A stretch of DNA of 64,000 bases, taken from positions 1 through 64,000 of the forward strand of contig NZ_JACVAP010000005.1 in NCBI RefSeq assembly GCF_014851915.1, written 5' to 3'. The translations under genes were made by a program, and so were the position numbers. The DNA comes from Xanthomonas sp. XNM01. Lineage in GTDB: Bacteria; Pseudomonadota; Gammaproteobacteria; Xanthomonadales; Xanthomonadaceae. The notes beneath the pieces were generated by a model. That model made no database searches, had not been told where the DNA came from, and saw only the letters and a program-made list of their open reading frames with translations. Positions 19,830 to 28,815 of this stretch are shown here, in pieces (the stretch's first letter is position 1; each line of letters starts with the position of its first letter).

Positions 19830-20938
19830 GGCGTGGCGGCCCTGCCCGCGGCCGGCGCGGCGCCGTCCCCGACCACGCGCACCGTGTCGCCGTCGCCGAG
19901 GAAGCCGGCGCCCTGGGCGACCACGCGTTCGCCGGCGGCCACGCCCTCGACGATCTCGGTGCGGCCGTCGAGCGCGCTGCCGGTGCGGACCCGGCGCCGG
20001 TGCGCGACGCGCTGTTCGTCGACGGTGAACACGTAGCTGTGGCCGTCGCGCTGCACCACCGAGGCGCTGGGCACCATCAGCGCCTGGCCGCTGCCGGTGA
20101 CGATCCGGCCTTCCAGGTAGACGCCGGCGCGCAGCGGGCCGGGCTCGGGCAGGTCGGCGTAGATGGTGCCGGTGCGGGTCTGGCTGTCGATGCCGGGCGT
20201 CACTGCGCGGATCCGGCCGGCGATGGTCTGGCCCTGGTACGGCAGCTCCACCACCGCACCCGGCTCGACCCGCATCAGCTCGGCTTCGGGCAGCTCGGCG
20301 CGCCATTCCAGGCGGCCGTCGCGGATCAGCCGCAGCAGTTCGGTGCCGGCCGAGACCACCTGGCCGGGCTGCACCAGCCGCCGCGAGATCACGCCGTCGG
20401 CCGGTGCGCGCAGCTGCGCGAAATCGCGACGCAGCCGGGCCGCATCGCGGCTGGCCGCGGCGGTGTTGCGGCGGGCCTCGGCCTGGGTGCGCTGCGCGCG
20501 CAGCTCATCCAGCTGCGCCGCGCTGATGAAGCGGTCGGCCACCAGGGGTTCGGCGCGGGCGACATTGGCGCGGGCCAGGGCCACGCCGGCCTCGGCCTCG
20601 GCCAGCCCGGCCTGGGCCTGCTGCAGGTCGCTGTCGAGCGTGCGGTGGTCCAGTTCCAGCAGTACGTCGCCGCGGCGTACCGCCTGGCCGACATCGACGT
20701 TCAGCGCGGTCACCCGCGCGCCGCTGATCTCCACGCCCAGCTGCATCTCCTCCCAGGCCGACACCGGCCCGGACACCAGCAGGCTGCGCTGGATGGTCTG
20801 CGGCTGCGCCGCCACCAAGGTGACCGCTAGGGTCGAGGCGCCGTCCTGCGCGTCCTCGTCCGCGTCCTTGCCACCGCAGGCCGCCAGCCCCGCGGCCAGT
20901 CCGGCCATGCACACCATCACCCGCAGACGCATCGACAT
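19826..20938 (-). CDS. RND efflux periplasmic adaptor (lipoprotein)
   Basis: A 370-residue membrane fusion protein for the pump encoded next. A lipoprotein signal ends in LAAC, then come a barrel-sandwich half (VDVGQAVRRGDVLLELD), a helical hairpin (about residues 95-165) and the second half (APADGVISRRLVQPGQVV). The start at 20938 is chosen for the signal peptide; an ATG lies two codons further in at 20932. No strong ribosome site is visible. A TAGAAT -10 box lies about 39 bp upstream. Confidence 0.87.
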   Translation of the reverse strand: MSMRLRVMVCMAGLAAGLAACGGKDADEDAQDGASTLAVTLVAAQPQTIQRSLLVSGPVSAWEEMQLGVEISGARVTALNVDVGQAVRRGDVLLELDHRTLDSDLQQAQAGLAEAEAGVALARANVARAEPLVADRFISAAQLDELRAQRTQAEARRNTAAASRDAARLRRDFAQLRAPADGVISRRLVQPGQVVSAGTELLRLIRDGRLEWRAELPEAELMRVEPGAVVELPYQGQTIAGRIRAVTPGIDSQTRTGTIYADLPEPGPLRAGVYLEGRIVTGSGQALMVPSASVVQRDGHSYVFTVDEQRVAHRRRVRTGSALDGRTEIVEGVAAGERVVAQGAGFLGDGDTVRVVGDGAAPAAGRAATP

Positions 20939-20976
20939 ACGTTCGGAACCAGAGAGGGCCGGAGCGGCGCGGCGCA

Positions 20977-20982
20977 ATTCTA
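20977..20982 (-). promoter_or_regulatory. Candidate -10 element of the second RND operon
   Basis: On the minus strand this reads TAGAAT and would give a leader of about 32 nt. No clear -35 hexamer is seen at the usual distance. Confidence 0.4.
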
Positions 20983-21598
20983 CTGACAGGCCGCGGCCGT
21001 GGCGTCATGGCGGACGCGCGGTCCGCAGCGCACGACGGGGACCCCGCCTGGACCGTACGGCGATCCTTTCAGCGGGATGGAGCGCCGTGCCGTTCCGGGC
21101 CTGCGGCCGGCAGGCATGCCGGGTCGGGAACGCGTGCGGGTCGTGTCCTGCATGCGATGCGGGAGAGATGCCGACCAGCCAGTGCGCGCGTGGTCGGCAT
21201 CACCCATGTCACGCGTGGCGGCAGGCGCGATCCTGCCAGGTCTCGCATCGACTCGCTGTCGACTTCGATCCTTCCCCCGCCGTGTCCGCGCGCACAGTCG
21301 TCAGCCTGATCGCGGCCGCCCGCATGCCGTTGGCCGCAGCGCCTTCGTCGCGGTCATGCCGTCCGGCAGGTGGGGGATTCAATGCGTCACAGCGCGACTG
21401 CACGACGCGGGCGGACGGCGTCCGTCGGGTTCCGTTCCGCATCCCGCATGCGTGGGCGCAAGACCGTGGCGCATCCGTGCCGGCTCAGCAGACGCCGCAC
21501 CGCCATCGTTCAGATCGACGCGGCAGGCATCGAACGACACGCGGTGCGCACCCTCATCCAGCGCGCATCCCCCGACCGCCGCGGCATCGGGAGCGGCC
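20983..21598. other. Long gap without a recognisable gene
   Basis: About 615 bp between the RND operon promoter and tatD. Several frames are open by chance but none has a ribosome site, convincing codon bias or a sequence I recognise. The DNA is rich in CG-containing short words, like the other degenerate gaps of the window. I see no REP element here. Confidence 0.6.
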
Positions 21599-22411
21599 TC
21601 AGCCGGGCGCAGGCAGCCCGAAGAAACGGCAGGCGGCGTCAGTGGACGCGGCCGCGGTGACGGCCACGTCCTCGCCACGGTCGCGGGCCAGTTCCTCCAC
21701 GATGTGCGGCAGGAACGCCGGCTCGTTGCGGCGGTCCCTGGGCATCGGCTTCAGCGTGCGCGGCAGCAGGTAGGGCGCATCGGTCTCGACCATCAGCCGG
21801 TTGGCCGGGATGTTGCCGACGATCTCGCGCAGGTGCTGGCCGCGGCGCTCGTCGCACAGCCAGCCGGTGATGCCCACGTACCAGTCGCGGTCGATGTAGT
21901 CGAACAGCTCGGCGCGGGTGCCGGTGAAGCAGTGCACCACCGCCGGGCCGAGCTTCCCCTCGAAGTTCTTCATCATCGCGATGAAGTCCTCGTGCGCGTC
22001 GCGCTGGTGCAGGAACAGCGGCTTGGGCGTGCCGGCGGCGACCAGGTCGGCGGCCAGCTGCAGCTGGCGCTCGAACGCGCGCCGCTGCGCCGGGCGTGGC
22101 GAGAAGTCGCGGTTGTAGTCCAGTCCGCACTCACCCACCGCGACGACCTCGGCATGCCGGTGCAGCGCACGCATCTCCGCGTCGCATTCGTCGGTGTATT
22201 CGAGCGCGTGGTGCGGATGCACGCCGGCGGTCGCATGCAGCACGCCCGGATGCGCCAGGGCCAGGGCCAGTGCCTTCGGCGAATGCTCGCGGCTGGCACC
22301 GGTGACCACCAGCTTCGCCACGCCGGCATCGCGCGCGCGCTGCAGCACCGCATCCAGATCGCGGTCGAAGGATTCGTGGGTGAGGTTGGCGCCGATGTCG
22401 ATCAGATGCAT
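21599..22411 (-). CDS. tatD: TatD family metal-dependent DNase
   Basis: A 270-residue TIM-barrel hydrolase of the TatD family (3'-5' exodeoxyribonuclease activity in the Escherichia coli protein). It matches TatD itself rather than YcfH or YjjV: DIGANLTHESF at residues 4-14, TAGVHPHH, VGECGLDYNR, HCFTGTR, GITGWLCDERRG and ETDAPYLLPR. The first histidine is replaced by the DIGxN form normal for TatD. A TACAAT -10 box lies 32 bp upstream of the ATG. Confidence 0.93.
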   Translation of the reverse strand: MHLIDIGANLTHESFDRDLDAVLQRARDAGVAKLVVTGASREHSPKALALALAHPGVLHATAGVHPHHALEYTDECDAEMRALHRHAEVVAVGECGLDYNRDFSPRPAQRRAFERQLQLAADLVAAGTPKPLFLHQRDAHEDFIAMMKNFEGKLGPAVVHCFTGTRAELFDYIDRDWYVGITGWLCDERRGQHLREIVGNIPANRLMVETDAPYLLPRTLKPMPRDRRNEPAFLPHIVEELARDRGEDVAVTAAASTDAACRFFGLPAPG

Positions 22412-22442
22412 GGGGCAGGGCGTGGAACCGTGGGAGGCGCGC

Positions 22443-22448
22443 ATTGTA
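22443..22448 (-). promoter_or_regulatory. Candidate -10 element of tatD
   Basis: The minus strand reads TACAAT here, giving a leader of about 25 nt before the tatD ATG. No clear -35 box is seen. Confidence 0.45.
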
Positions 22449-22711
22449 GTCGCTGGCCGGTGGATGCTCCGGCCGCCCGCGGCAGCGACCGGGCCGATGC
22501 CATGCGTCCGGATGTCGCCGCGAACCGGTCCAGTGTTCCGTTGCACGTATCGGCCGACGCGTGTGCTGTCGGTGAGCAGGTCGCCATGGAGGACGGTCTC
22601 CATCCGCGCCGTGCTGCGGTCCCCTCGCCCCGACGTGCGATCCGGCTGCATCGCGACAGCGTTGGAGCAGGTGCTGCGTGCCTGCAGACTTCCGATGTCC
22701 TGCAGGACTCG

Positions 22712-22735
22712 CCGTGCCGGGCGATGCCGGCACGG
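22712..22735 (-). terminator. Hairpin after the double-AAA gene
   Basis: A perfect 9-bp stem (22712-22720 with 22727-22735) with a 6-nt loop begins 10 bp past the end of the AAA gene. A second small palindrome, GTCCTGCAGGAC, lies just beyond. No T tract is present. The rest of the gap up to tatD (22449-22711) shows nothing recognisable. Confidence 0.45.
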
Positions 22736-22744
22736 CGGGTGCGG

Positions 22745-25183
22745 TCAGGCCGGCTCTGCGCTGCCGATCGCCTCTTCGAGGTCGCCCAGTTCCAGCCGGG
22801 TGGCGCTGGCATCGTCGCCATCCAGCATCGCGCGCTTGACCGCGCGGCGGGTGGCGCGGGTGACCAGCGACTGCAGGTCGCGGCCGGAGTATCCCTCGGT
22901 GCGGTCGGCGAGCTGCGCAGTGACCGCGGCCGGGTCGAAGGCCAGCGGCTTGCCCGACAGCTGCAGCGCGATGATCGCCGCACGGCCTGCGCGGTCCGGC
23001 AGGCCGATCTCGACCTTGCGCTCCATCCGCGACAGCAGCGCGCTGTCGATGCGCTCGGGATGGTTGCTGGCCGCCAGCAGGAACACCTGGCCGTCCTTGC
23101 TGGCCACGCCATCGAGTTCCTGCAGCATCTGCCCGACGATCTCCTGGCTGAAGCTGTCGCCGCCGCCATCGCGCGACGGCGCGACGATGTCGATCTCGTC
23201 GATGAACAGGATGCACGGTGCCTGCGCGCGTGCCTTCTCGAACAGCGCCTTGACCTTGCTGCCGGACTGGCCGATGTAGTTGGCCTTCATGTCCGAGGTG
23301 GTCGCGGCGACGAAGCCCAGCCCGGACTGGCTGGCCAGCACGCGCGCGATCTGGGTCTTGCCGGTGCCGGGCGGGCCGTACAGCAGGATGCCGCGCGGCG
23401 CGGGGATGCCAAGGCTGGCCAGCTGCTCGGCGTTGCGCAGCTCCTTGCCCAGGCCGACGAACTCCTCGCGGGTGGACGGCGGCAGCACGATGTCGTCCCA
23501 GCCCAGCGCCTTGACCCGGGTCGAGCCCTTGCCGCGGATCCGGCGCACCGCGGCCAGCAGCGCGTCGGCATCCGGCACGCCATTGAGGTGTTCGGCGACG
23601 ATCGAGGCGACCAGCGTGTGCAGGTCGCGGCCGGACATGCCGCTGGTCTCGGTGACCAGCGCATCGGGGATGACCAGGGCGATCCCGGCCTGGTGCAGCT
23701 CGTGGGCCAGGATCCGGCGCCGTGCCTCGGCGTTGGGCAGGCCGATCTCCACCATCGTGGTGAAGCGCGACACGATCGCGTCGTCGATGATGTCGCGGCG
23801 GTTGGTCGCGCCGATCACGAACACCTTGCCGGCCGCCTGCGCGATGCCGTCCCACTCGGCCAGGAAGGTCTGCACCAGCTCGTTGCCGAACTGATCGTTG
23901 TCGACGCCGCCGCGGCGCGCGAACGCGCTTTCGCACTCGTCGACGAACAGCAGTGTCGGCGCGTGCTTGCGGCAGCGCTCCCAGATCGCCTTCACCTTCG
24001 GGCCGGTGTGGCCGATGTGCTGGCCCTTGAGATCGGCGATGGTCACCGACTCGAAATGGCAGCCTGCGTGCCGGGCCAGCTTGCGCGCGATCAGGGTCTT
24101 GCCGGTGCCGGGCGGGCCGTACATCAGGATGCCCTTCGGCGCCGGCTTGCGGCCGGAGACGAACAGGTCGACCAGCTTCAGCACCTGGTCCAGGACCGGG
24201 GCGTCGATCGCCACGTCGGTCCAGTTGGTCTGCACGTCATGCAGCGTCTTGACCCGGCGCTGCAGCGCCTGCACCTGCGCCTGCTGGCTGCGCAGCGCCT
24301 CGGCATGCACGGCCAGTTCGCGGATCGGCGCAGCGTGGGCGGCCAGCGCCGCGGCGCCGCGCTGGGTCAGCAGGGTGAGCCACTGCCACTCGTGCGGCGC
24401 CTGCTGGCCCTTGATCGGCACCAGCACGGGTTGCCCGTCCAGCCGCAGCAGGCTGTGCAGCGCGGTCTGGTCGGCCGGCAGGTGGAAGCAGGCGAAGGTG
24501 GCGCCGCGCATGTCGCCATGGCCGGCATCGATGCGCCAGCTGTCCAGCACGTCGCGTTCGGGCCAGGGCGCGCGCGTGGCCGGGTAGGGATAGGCGTCAT
24601 CGCCGCTGTGCTGCGTGGCGAACTGCATCAGGCTGATCCGCGACGTCCCGAACGCCTGGATGAGCGCGCGCGACTGGGTCGTGTTGCTGCGCGAGAGGCG
24701 GTAGCCGCCGAACTTGACCAGCCCGGCATAGAGCAGCGCCCACGGCAGCAGGTTGGCCAGGTAGAACACCAGGCCGCTCAAACCCCAGTGCCAGGGCTGG
24801 GACAGGAACGACAGCCATTGCAGGAAGGGCATCGGCGTGCCGAACAGCGGCAGCAGTTTCAGCGTCAGCCACGGACCGATGCCGAGCAGGGCCAGCCACA
24901 GCAGCAGGCCGGTCTTCCAGCCAGCGCTCACCGCACGCAGCGACAGCGCCTTGCCGCGCACCGAGCGCCGGGAATCCTGCAGGATCACCGCGGTCTGCTC
25001 GCGGACCGTCTCCCGCAGCGCCTGCTGCATCGCCTCGGCCGCCCGTTCGCAGGCGGGGTAGTGCTGGTCGAGGTCGGCCCGGATGGCCTGCAGCCGGGCG
25101 TCGGCGGCAGCCAGGTCGGAGACGGCCTGCGCATAGTTCTGCTGGAGGTAGCCGCTGTTCGCAGCAGGAAGCGGTGGAATCAT
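22745..25183 (-). CDS. Membrane-anchored protein with two AAA+ ATPase modules
   Basis: An 812-residue protein. A helical N-terminal part (1-90) is followed by two membrane segments at about 92-112 and 133-155, then a region I do not recognise (160-320). Module one has Walker A GPPGTGKT at 356-363, Walker B LLFVDE at 411-416 and GMSGRDLHTLV. Module two has Walker A at 603-610, then ILFIDEIDIV and GYSGRDLQSLV. Both modules look active. The layout is Cdc48/VAT-like but lacks the Cdc48 N domain and is tied to the membrane. Role and substrate are unknown. The ATG at 25183 has no good ribosome site. Confidence 0.85.
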   Translation of the reverse strand: MIPPLPAANSGYLQQNYAQAVSDLAAADARLQAIRADLDQHYPACERAAEAMQQALRETVREQTAVILQDSRRSVRGKALSLRAVSAGWKTGLLLWLALLGIGPWLTLKLLPLFGTPMPFLQWLSFLSQPWHWGLSGLVFYLANLLPWALLYAGLVKFGGYRLSRSNTTQSRALIQAFGTSRISLMQFATQHSGDDAYPYPATRAPWPERDVLDSWRIDAGHGDMRGATFACFHLPADQTALHSLLRLDGQPVLVPIKGQQAPHEWQWLTLLTQRGAAALAAHAAPIRELAVHAEALRSQQAQVQALQRRVKTLHDVQTNWTDVAIDAPVLDQVLKLVDLFVSGRKPAPKGILMYGPPGTGKTLIARKLARHAGCHFESVTIADLKGQHIGHTGPKVKAIWERCRKHAPTLLFVDECESAFARRGGVDNDQFGNELVQTFLAEWDGIAQAAGKVFVIGATNRRDIIDDAIVSRFTTMVEIGLPNAEARRRILAHELHQAGIALVIPDALVTETSGMSGRDLHTLVASIVAEHLNGVPDADALLAAVRRIRGKGSTRVKALGWDDIVLPPSTREEFVGLGKELRNAEQLASLGIPAPRGILLYGPPGTGKTQIARVLASQSGLGFVAATTSDMKANYIGQSGSKVKALFEKARAQAPCILFIDEIDIVAPSRDGGGDSFSQEIVGQMLQELDGVASKDGQVFLLAASNHPERIDSALLSRMERKVEIGLPDRAGRAAIIALQLSGKPLAFDPAAVTAQLADRTEGYSGRDLQSLVTRATRRAVKRAMLDGDDASATRLELGDLEEAIGSAEPA

Positions 25184-25219
25184 GGACAGGCTGGCCCGGC
25201 ACAGGACGAAGGTCGCCAC

Positions 25220-25225
25220 ATTATC
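25220..25225 (-). promoter_or_regulatory. Candidate -10 element of the double-AAA gene
   Basis: Reads GATAAT on the minus strand, with a predicted leader of about 30 nt before the ATG at 25183. Confidence 0.45.
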
Positions 25226-25278
25226 GGCCACCCTCGGTGGTTCATGAGCGGCGGGCGCGACCGGCACGCGCCAGCCCG

Positions 25279-25284
25279 TATCCT
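25279..25284 (+). promoter_or_regulatory. Candidate -10 element of hrpB, near-leaderless
   Basis: TATCCT ends 8 nt before the hrpB ATG at 25293, so transcription would begin at or within two bases of the start codon. Confidence 0.35.
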
Positions 25285-25292
25285 TGCCGCGC

Positions 25293-27812
25293 ATGAGTAC
25301 GCCCGCCTTCCCGATCTCCCCGCTGCTGCCGCAGATCCGCGACAGCCTGTCCGCACACCCGCGGCTGGTGCTGGAAGCGCCGCCCGGCGCCGGCAAGACC
25401 ACCCAGGTGCCGCTGGCGCTGCTGGACGCGCCGTGGCTGCAAGGCCGGAAGATCGTGATGCTGGAGCCGCGCCGGGTCGCCGCGCGCAGCGCCGCGCTGT
25501 TCATGGCACGCCAGCTCGGCGAGGAGGTCGGCGGTACCGTCGGCTACCGGATCCGCTTCGAGAACAAGGTGTCGGCGCGGACCCGGATCGAGGTCGTCAC
25601 CGAGGGCATCCTGACCCGGATGCTGCAGGACGATCCCGAATTGGGAGGGAGCGGGCTGGAAAGCGTCGGCGCGCTGCTGTTCGACGAATTCCACGAGCGC
25701 CATCTGGCCGGCGACCTCGGCCTGGCGCTGGCGCTGGACGTGCAGGCCGGCCTGCGCGAGGACCTGCGCATCGTGGTGATGTCGGCCACGCTGGACGGCG
25801 AGCGGCTGGCCGGGTTCCTCGAGGCGCCGCGGCTGAGCAGCGCAGGCCGCAGCCATCCGGTCGAGATCGCGCATTTCCCGGCGCGCCGCGACGAGGCGCT
25901 GGAGGCGCAGCTGCGGCGCGCGGTCGAGCAGGCGCTGGCGGCGCATCCTGGCGACGTGCTCGCCTTCCTGCCCGGCCAGCGCGAGATCGCACGTGCCCAC
26001 GCCGCGCTCGACGCGGCTGGGCTGCCGGCCGACGTCGAGGTGCTGGCGCTGCACGGCGAGCTGCCGGTCGACCAGCAGGCGCGGGTGCTGCAACCGGCCG
26101 CCGATGGCCGCCGCCGGGTGGTGCTGGCGACCAACGTCGCCGAATCCTCGGTCACTCTGCCCGGCGTGCGCGTGGTGATCGACAGCGGCCTGGCGCGTGA
26201 GCCCGCCTACGACCCGAACAGCGGCTTTTCGCGGCTGGAGGTCGGCCTGGTCTCGCAGGCCTCGGCCGACCAGCGCGCCGGCCGTGCCGGCCGCGTCGCC
26301 GACGGCTGGGCCTGGCGGCTGTGGCCGCAGTCGCAGCGGCTGGAACCGCAGCGGCGCGCGGAGATCGCCCAGGTCGAGCTGGCGTCGCTGGCGCTGGAAC
26401 TGGCCGCCTGGGGCAGCGACGCGCTGCGTTTCCCCGATCCGCCGCCGCCGGGTGCGCTGGCCGCCGCGCGCGACCTGCTGCAGCGGCTGGGCGCGCTTGA
26501 TGGCGATGCCCGCATCACCGCCGCTGGCCGCCGCATGCTGGCGTTCGGCACCCATCCACGGCTGGCGGCGATGCTGCTGGCCGCGCGCGATGGGCGCGAA
26601 CAGGCGATCGCCTGCGACCTGGCCGCACTGGTCGAGGCACGCGATCCGCTGCGCCAGGGCGGCGATGCCCTCGCCGCCCGCTGGCGCGCGCTGGCCGCGT
26701 TCCGCAGCGGTCGCGCGCCGGCGGATGCCAACCGCAGCGGCCTGGCCGCGATCGACGCCGCCGCGAAACAGTGGCGCCGCCGACTGCGCTGCGATGCCGC
26801 GCCGCCGCCGGACATCGAAGCGCATGTGCTCGGCGACCTGCTCGCCCACGCCTTCCCCGACCGGATCGCCGCGCGGCATCCGAGCGATCCGCTGCGCTAC
26901 CTGCTGGCCAATGGCCGCAGCGTGCGCCTGTTCGACAGCAGCGACCTGCGCGGCGAGCCGTGGCTGGTCGCCAGCGAGCTGCGCCACGAAGCCCGCGACG
27001 CGCTGCTGCTGCGCGCCGCACCGGTCGACGAAGCGCGCCTGCGCGCCGACTTCGCCGACCGGTTCGTGCAGGAGGACGTGGTCCGCTGGGATGCGGAGAA
27101 ACGCGCGCTGGTCGCCCGTCGCGAATCGCGTTTCGACCGCATCGTGTTCGACAGCCGCCCGGCCGGCCGGGTCGACCCGGCGCATGCCGCGCGCGCGCTG
27201 ACCGACGCGGTGCGCGAGCTCGGCCTGGACGCGCTGCCGTGGACCGAGGGCCTGCGCCAGTGGCAGGCGCGTGCGGTCGCGCTGCGCCAGTGGATGCCCG
27301 AGCTGGCGCTGCCCGATCTGTCCGATGCGGCGCTGCTGGCCACGCTCGATGCCTGGCTGCAGCCGGCCTTCGCCGGCAAGACCCGGCTCGACGCACTGGC
27401 CGAGGATGAACTGGGCGAGGCGCTGAAATCGTCGCTGCCGTGGGCGCAGCGGCAGCTGCTGGACCGGCATGCGCCGAACCGGATCAGCGTGCCGTCCGGC
27501 ATGGAGCGGCGCATCGACTACGCGCTCGACCACGATGGCAGCCCGCGTCCGCCGGTGCTGGCGGTGAAGCTGCAGGAACTGTTCGGCCTGGCCGACACCC
27601 CGCGCGTCGCCGACGGCCGCGTGCCGCTGCTGCTGCACCTGCTCTCGCCCGGCGGCAAGCCGCTGCAGGTCACCGCCGACCTGCGCAGCTTCTGGGACAG
27701 CACCTACGCCGAGGTGAAGAAGGAGATGAAGGGGCGCTATCCACGACATCCCTGGCCGGACGATCCGTGGAGCGCCACCGCCACGCACCGGGCCAAGCCA
27801 CGCGGCACTTGA
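25293..27812 (+). CDS. hrpB: ATP-dependent DExH helicase HrpB
   Basis: An 839-residue DExH-box helicase of the HrpA/HrpB group; its RNA substrate in bacteria is poorly defined. Walker A PPGAGKT is at residues 30-36 and the box DEFH at 131-134, followed by SATLDG, the second RecA-like domain with VLATNVAESSVTLPGV and QRAGRAGR, then the HA2 and HrpB C-terminal regions ending in WPDDPWSATATHRAKPR, as in other HrpB proteins. I chose the second ATG (25293) because it fits the family N-terminus and the close -10 box. Confidence 0.94.
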   Translation: MSTPAFPISPLLPQIRDSLSAHPRLVLEAPPGAGKTTQVPLALLDAPWLQGRKIVMLEPRRVAARSAALFMARQLGEEVGGTVGYRIRFENKVSARTRIEVVTEGILTRMLQDDPELGGSGLESVGALLFDEFHERHLAGDLGLALALDVQAGLREDLRIVVMSATLDGERLAGFLEAPRLSSAGRSHPVEIAHFPARRDEALEAQLRRAVEQALAAHPGDVLAFLPGQREIARAHAALDAAGLPADVEVLALHGELPVDQQARVLQPAADGRRRVVLATNVAESSVTLPGVRVVIDSGLAREPAYDPNSGFSRLEVGLVSQASADQRAGRAGRVADGWAWRLWPQSQRLEPQRRAEIAQVELASLALELAAWGSDALRFPDPPPPGALAAARDLLQRLGALDGDARITAAGRRMLAFGTHPRLAAMLLAARDGREQAIACDLAALVEARDPLRQGGDALAARWRALAAFRSGRAPADANRSGLAAIDAAAKQWRRRLRCDAAPPPDIEAHVLGDLLAHAFPDRIAARHPSDPLRYLLANGRSVRLFDSSDLRGEPWLVASELRHEARDALLLRAAPVDEARLRADFADRFVQEDVVRWDAEKRALVARRESRFDRIVFDSRPAGRVDPAHAARALTDAVRELGLDALPWTEGLRQWQARAVALRQWMPELALPDLSDAALLATLDAWLQPAFAGKTRLDALAEDELGEALKSSLPWAQRQLLDRHAPNRISVPSGMERRIDYALDHDGSPRPPVLAVKLQELFGLADTPRVADGRVPLLLHLLSPGGKPLQVTADLRSFWDSTYAEVKKEMKGRYPRHPWPDDPWSATATHRAKPRGT

Positions 27813-28023
27813 GCGGTGAACGTCGTCGCCTGATCCGCCGGTCGTCGATCACGTGACGTGACGTCGTTGACGACGCTGCCGATCCGCGCTGCGCGGGCAG
27901 GCCGATGAACCGCGACCGTCCATGCCCGGCGCCTGCGCCTGCATCGGTCCGGGTGCTGACGTATCGTCCACAGGCCGTCGCCGACACTGGCGGCGTCTTC
28001 CTCCTTCCTCCACGGGGTCCAGC

Positions 28024-28398
28024 ATGAGCAAGCTCACGATCATCACCGACCGCGCCCTCGAACTGGCCGGCCAGGCCGGCACCGGGCTGCGTCATGCCGG
28101 CGCCAGCCTGCGCGGGGCCGGCCACGACGCGGAGAAATGGCTCAAGGCCGGCGCCGCGCTCGGCGCCGCACGCACCGGCGCCAAGGTCGCCACCACCATG
28201 GTCCGTCGCAATCCGGTGGCCGTCGCCGCCGCCGCGGCGGTCGTCGGCGCCGGTGTGCTGGCCTACTTCGTCTATCGCAAGCGTCGTGAGCAGGTGAACG
28301 CGCAGGGCGAGCCGATCGAAGGCCAGGCCCGCAAGGTGACCAGCACGCGCCGCGCACCGGCCCGCTCGCGCAGCCGTCGCAGCGCCGCCTCCGAGTAA
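28024..28398 (+). CDS. Small single-pass membrane protein with basic tail
   Basis: A 124-residue protein with one strong hydrophobic segment (NPVAVAAAAAVVGAGVLAYFV, about residues 63-83) and a very basic C-terminus (RRAPARSRSRRSA). The N-terminal 60 residues are amphipathic and Ala/Gly-rich. I do not recognise the family. A large hairpin follows the stop, consistent with a monocistronic unit. Codon use matches the neighbours, so I believe it is real. Confidence 0.7.
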   Translation: MSKLTIITDRALELAGQAGTGLRHAGASLRGAGHDAEKWLKAGAALGAARTGAKVATTMVRRNPVAVAAAAAVVGAGVLAYFVYRKRREQVNAQGEPIEGQARKVTSTRRAPARSRSRRSAASE

Positions 28399-28424
28399 GC
28401 GTGCTCCACCAGTAAGTGGGCGCC

Positions 28425-28464
28425 ACCGGCATCGCCCCGTCGTTACCGGCGGGGCGATGCCGGT
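28425..28464 (+). terminator. Large hairpin after the small membrane protein gene
   Basis: A perfect 15-bp inverted repeat (28425-28439 with 28450-28464) with a 10-nt loop starts 27 bp past the stop codon. It lacks a clear T tract, but this is one of the longest perfect stems in the window. Confidence 0.55.
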
Positions 28465-28815
28465 CCGCGCTGTTCGCGACGCATCGCGCTGCAGCTGCGA
28501 ACATGCCGGCGCTGCACACGCAGCGGACGTGCGTGCGGCTCGCCTCGATGCCGTTGGCGCCGCGTCAGCGCCGGCCGGGAAGCACGGCGATGCCATCCTT
28601 CAGGCACGCGCACGCCAGCCGCGATCCTGCGGATGCGGCCTGTCCGCCGATGCGGGATGAGAAAAGCGGTCACGCGGCGCCAGGAGATGGCGGCGCCATC
28701 GTTGTGCATGACCATTCCGTACAGGCGACGCTTCGTCCGGTGCACGTGCATCGGCCGCGTCAGGCCAGCATCCCCACGGTCATCCCACCGCGCCGGTCCG
28801 CATCGTCGCGGTGGT
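28465..28815. other. Gap without a recognisable gene
   Basis: About 350 bp between the hairpin and the end of the rluE-like gene. No frame in it looks coding, and no repeat family of the window occurs in it. Confidence 0.55.

Noticed and set aside
20999-26200. A 1733-codon plus-strand frame over tatD and the double-AAA gene
   Set aside because: It is the antisense of two clear genes and overlaps hrpB in a wrong frame.
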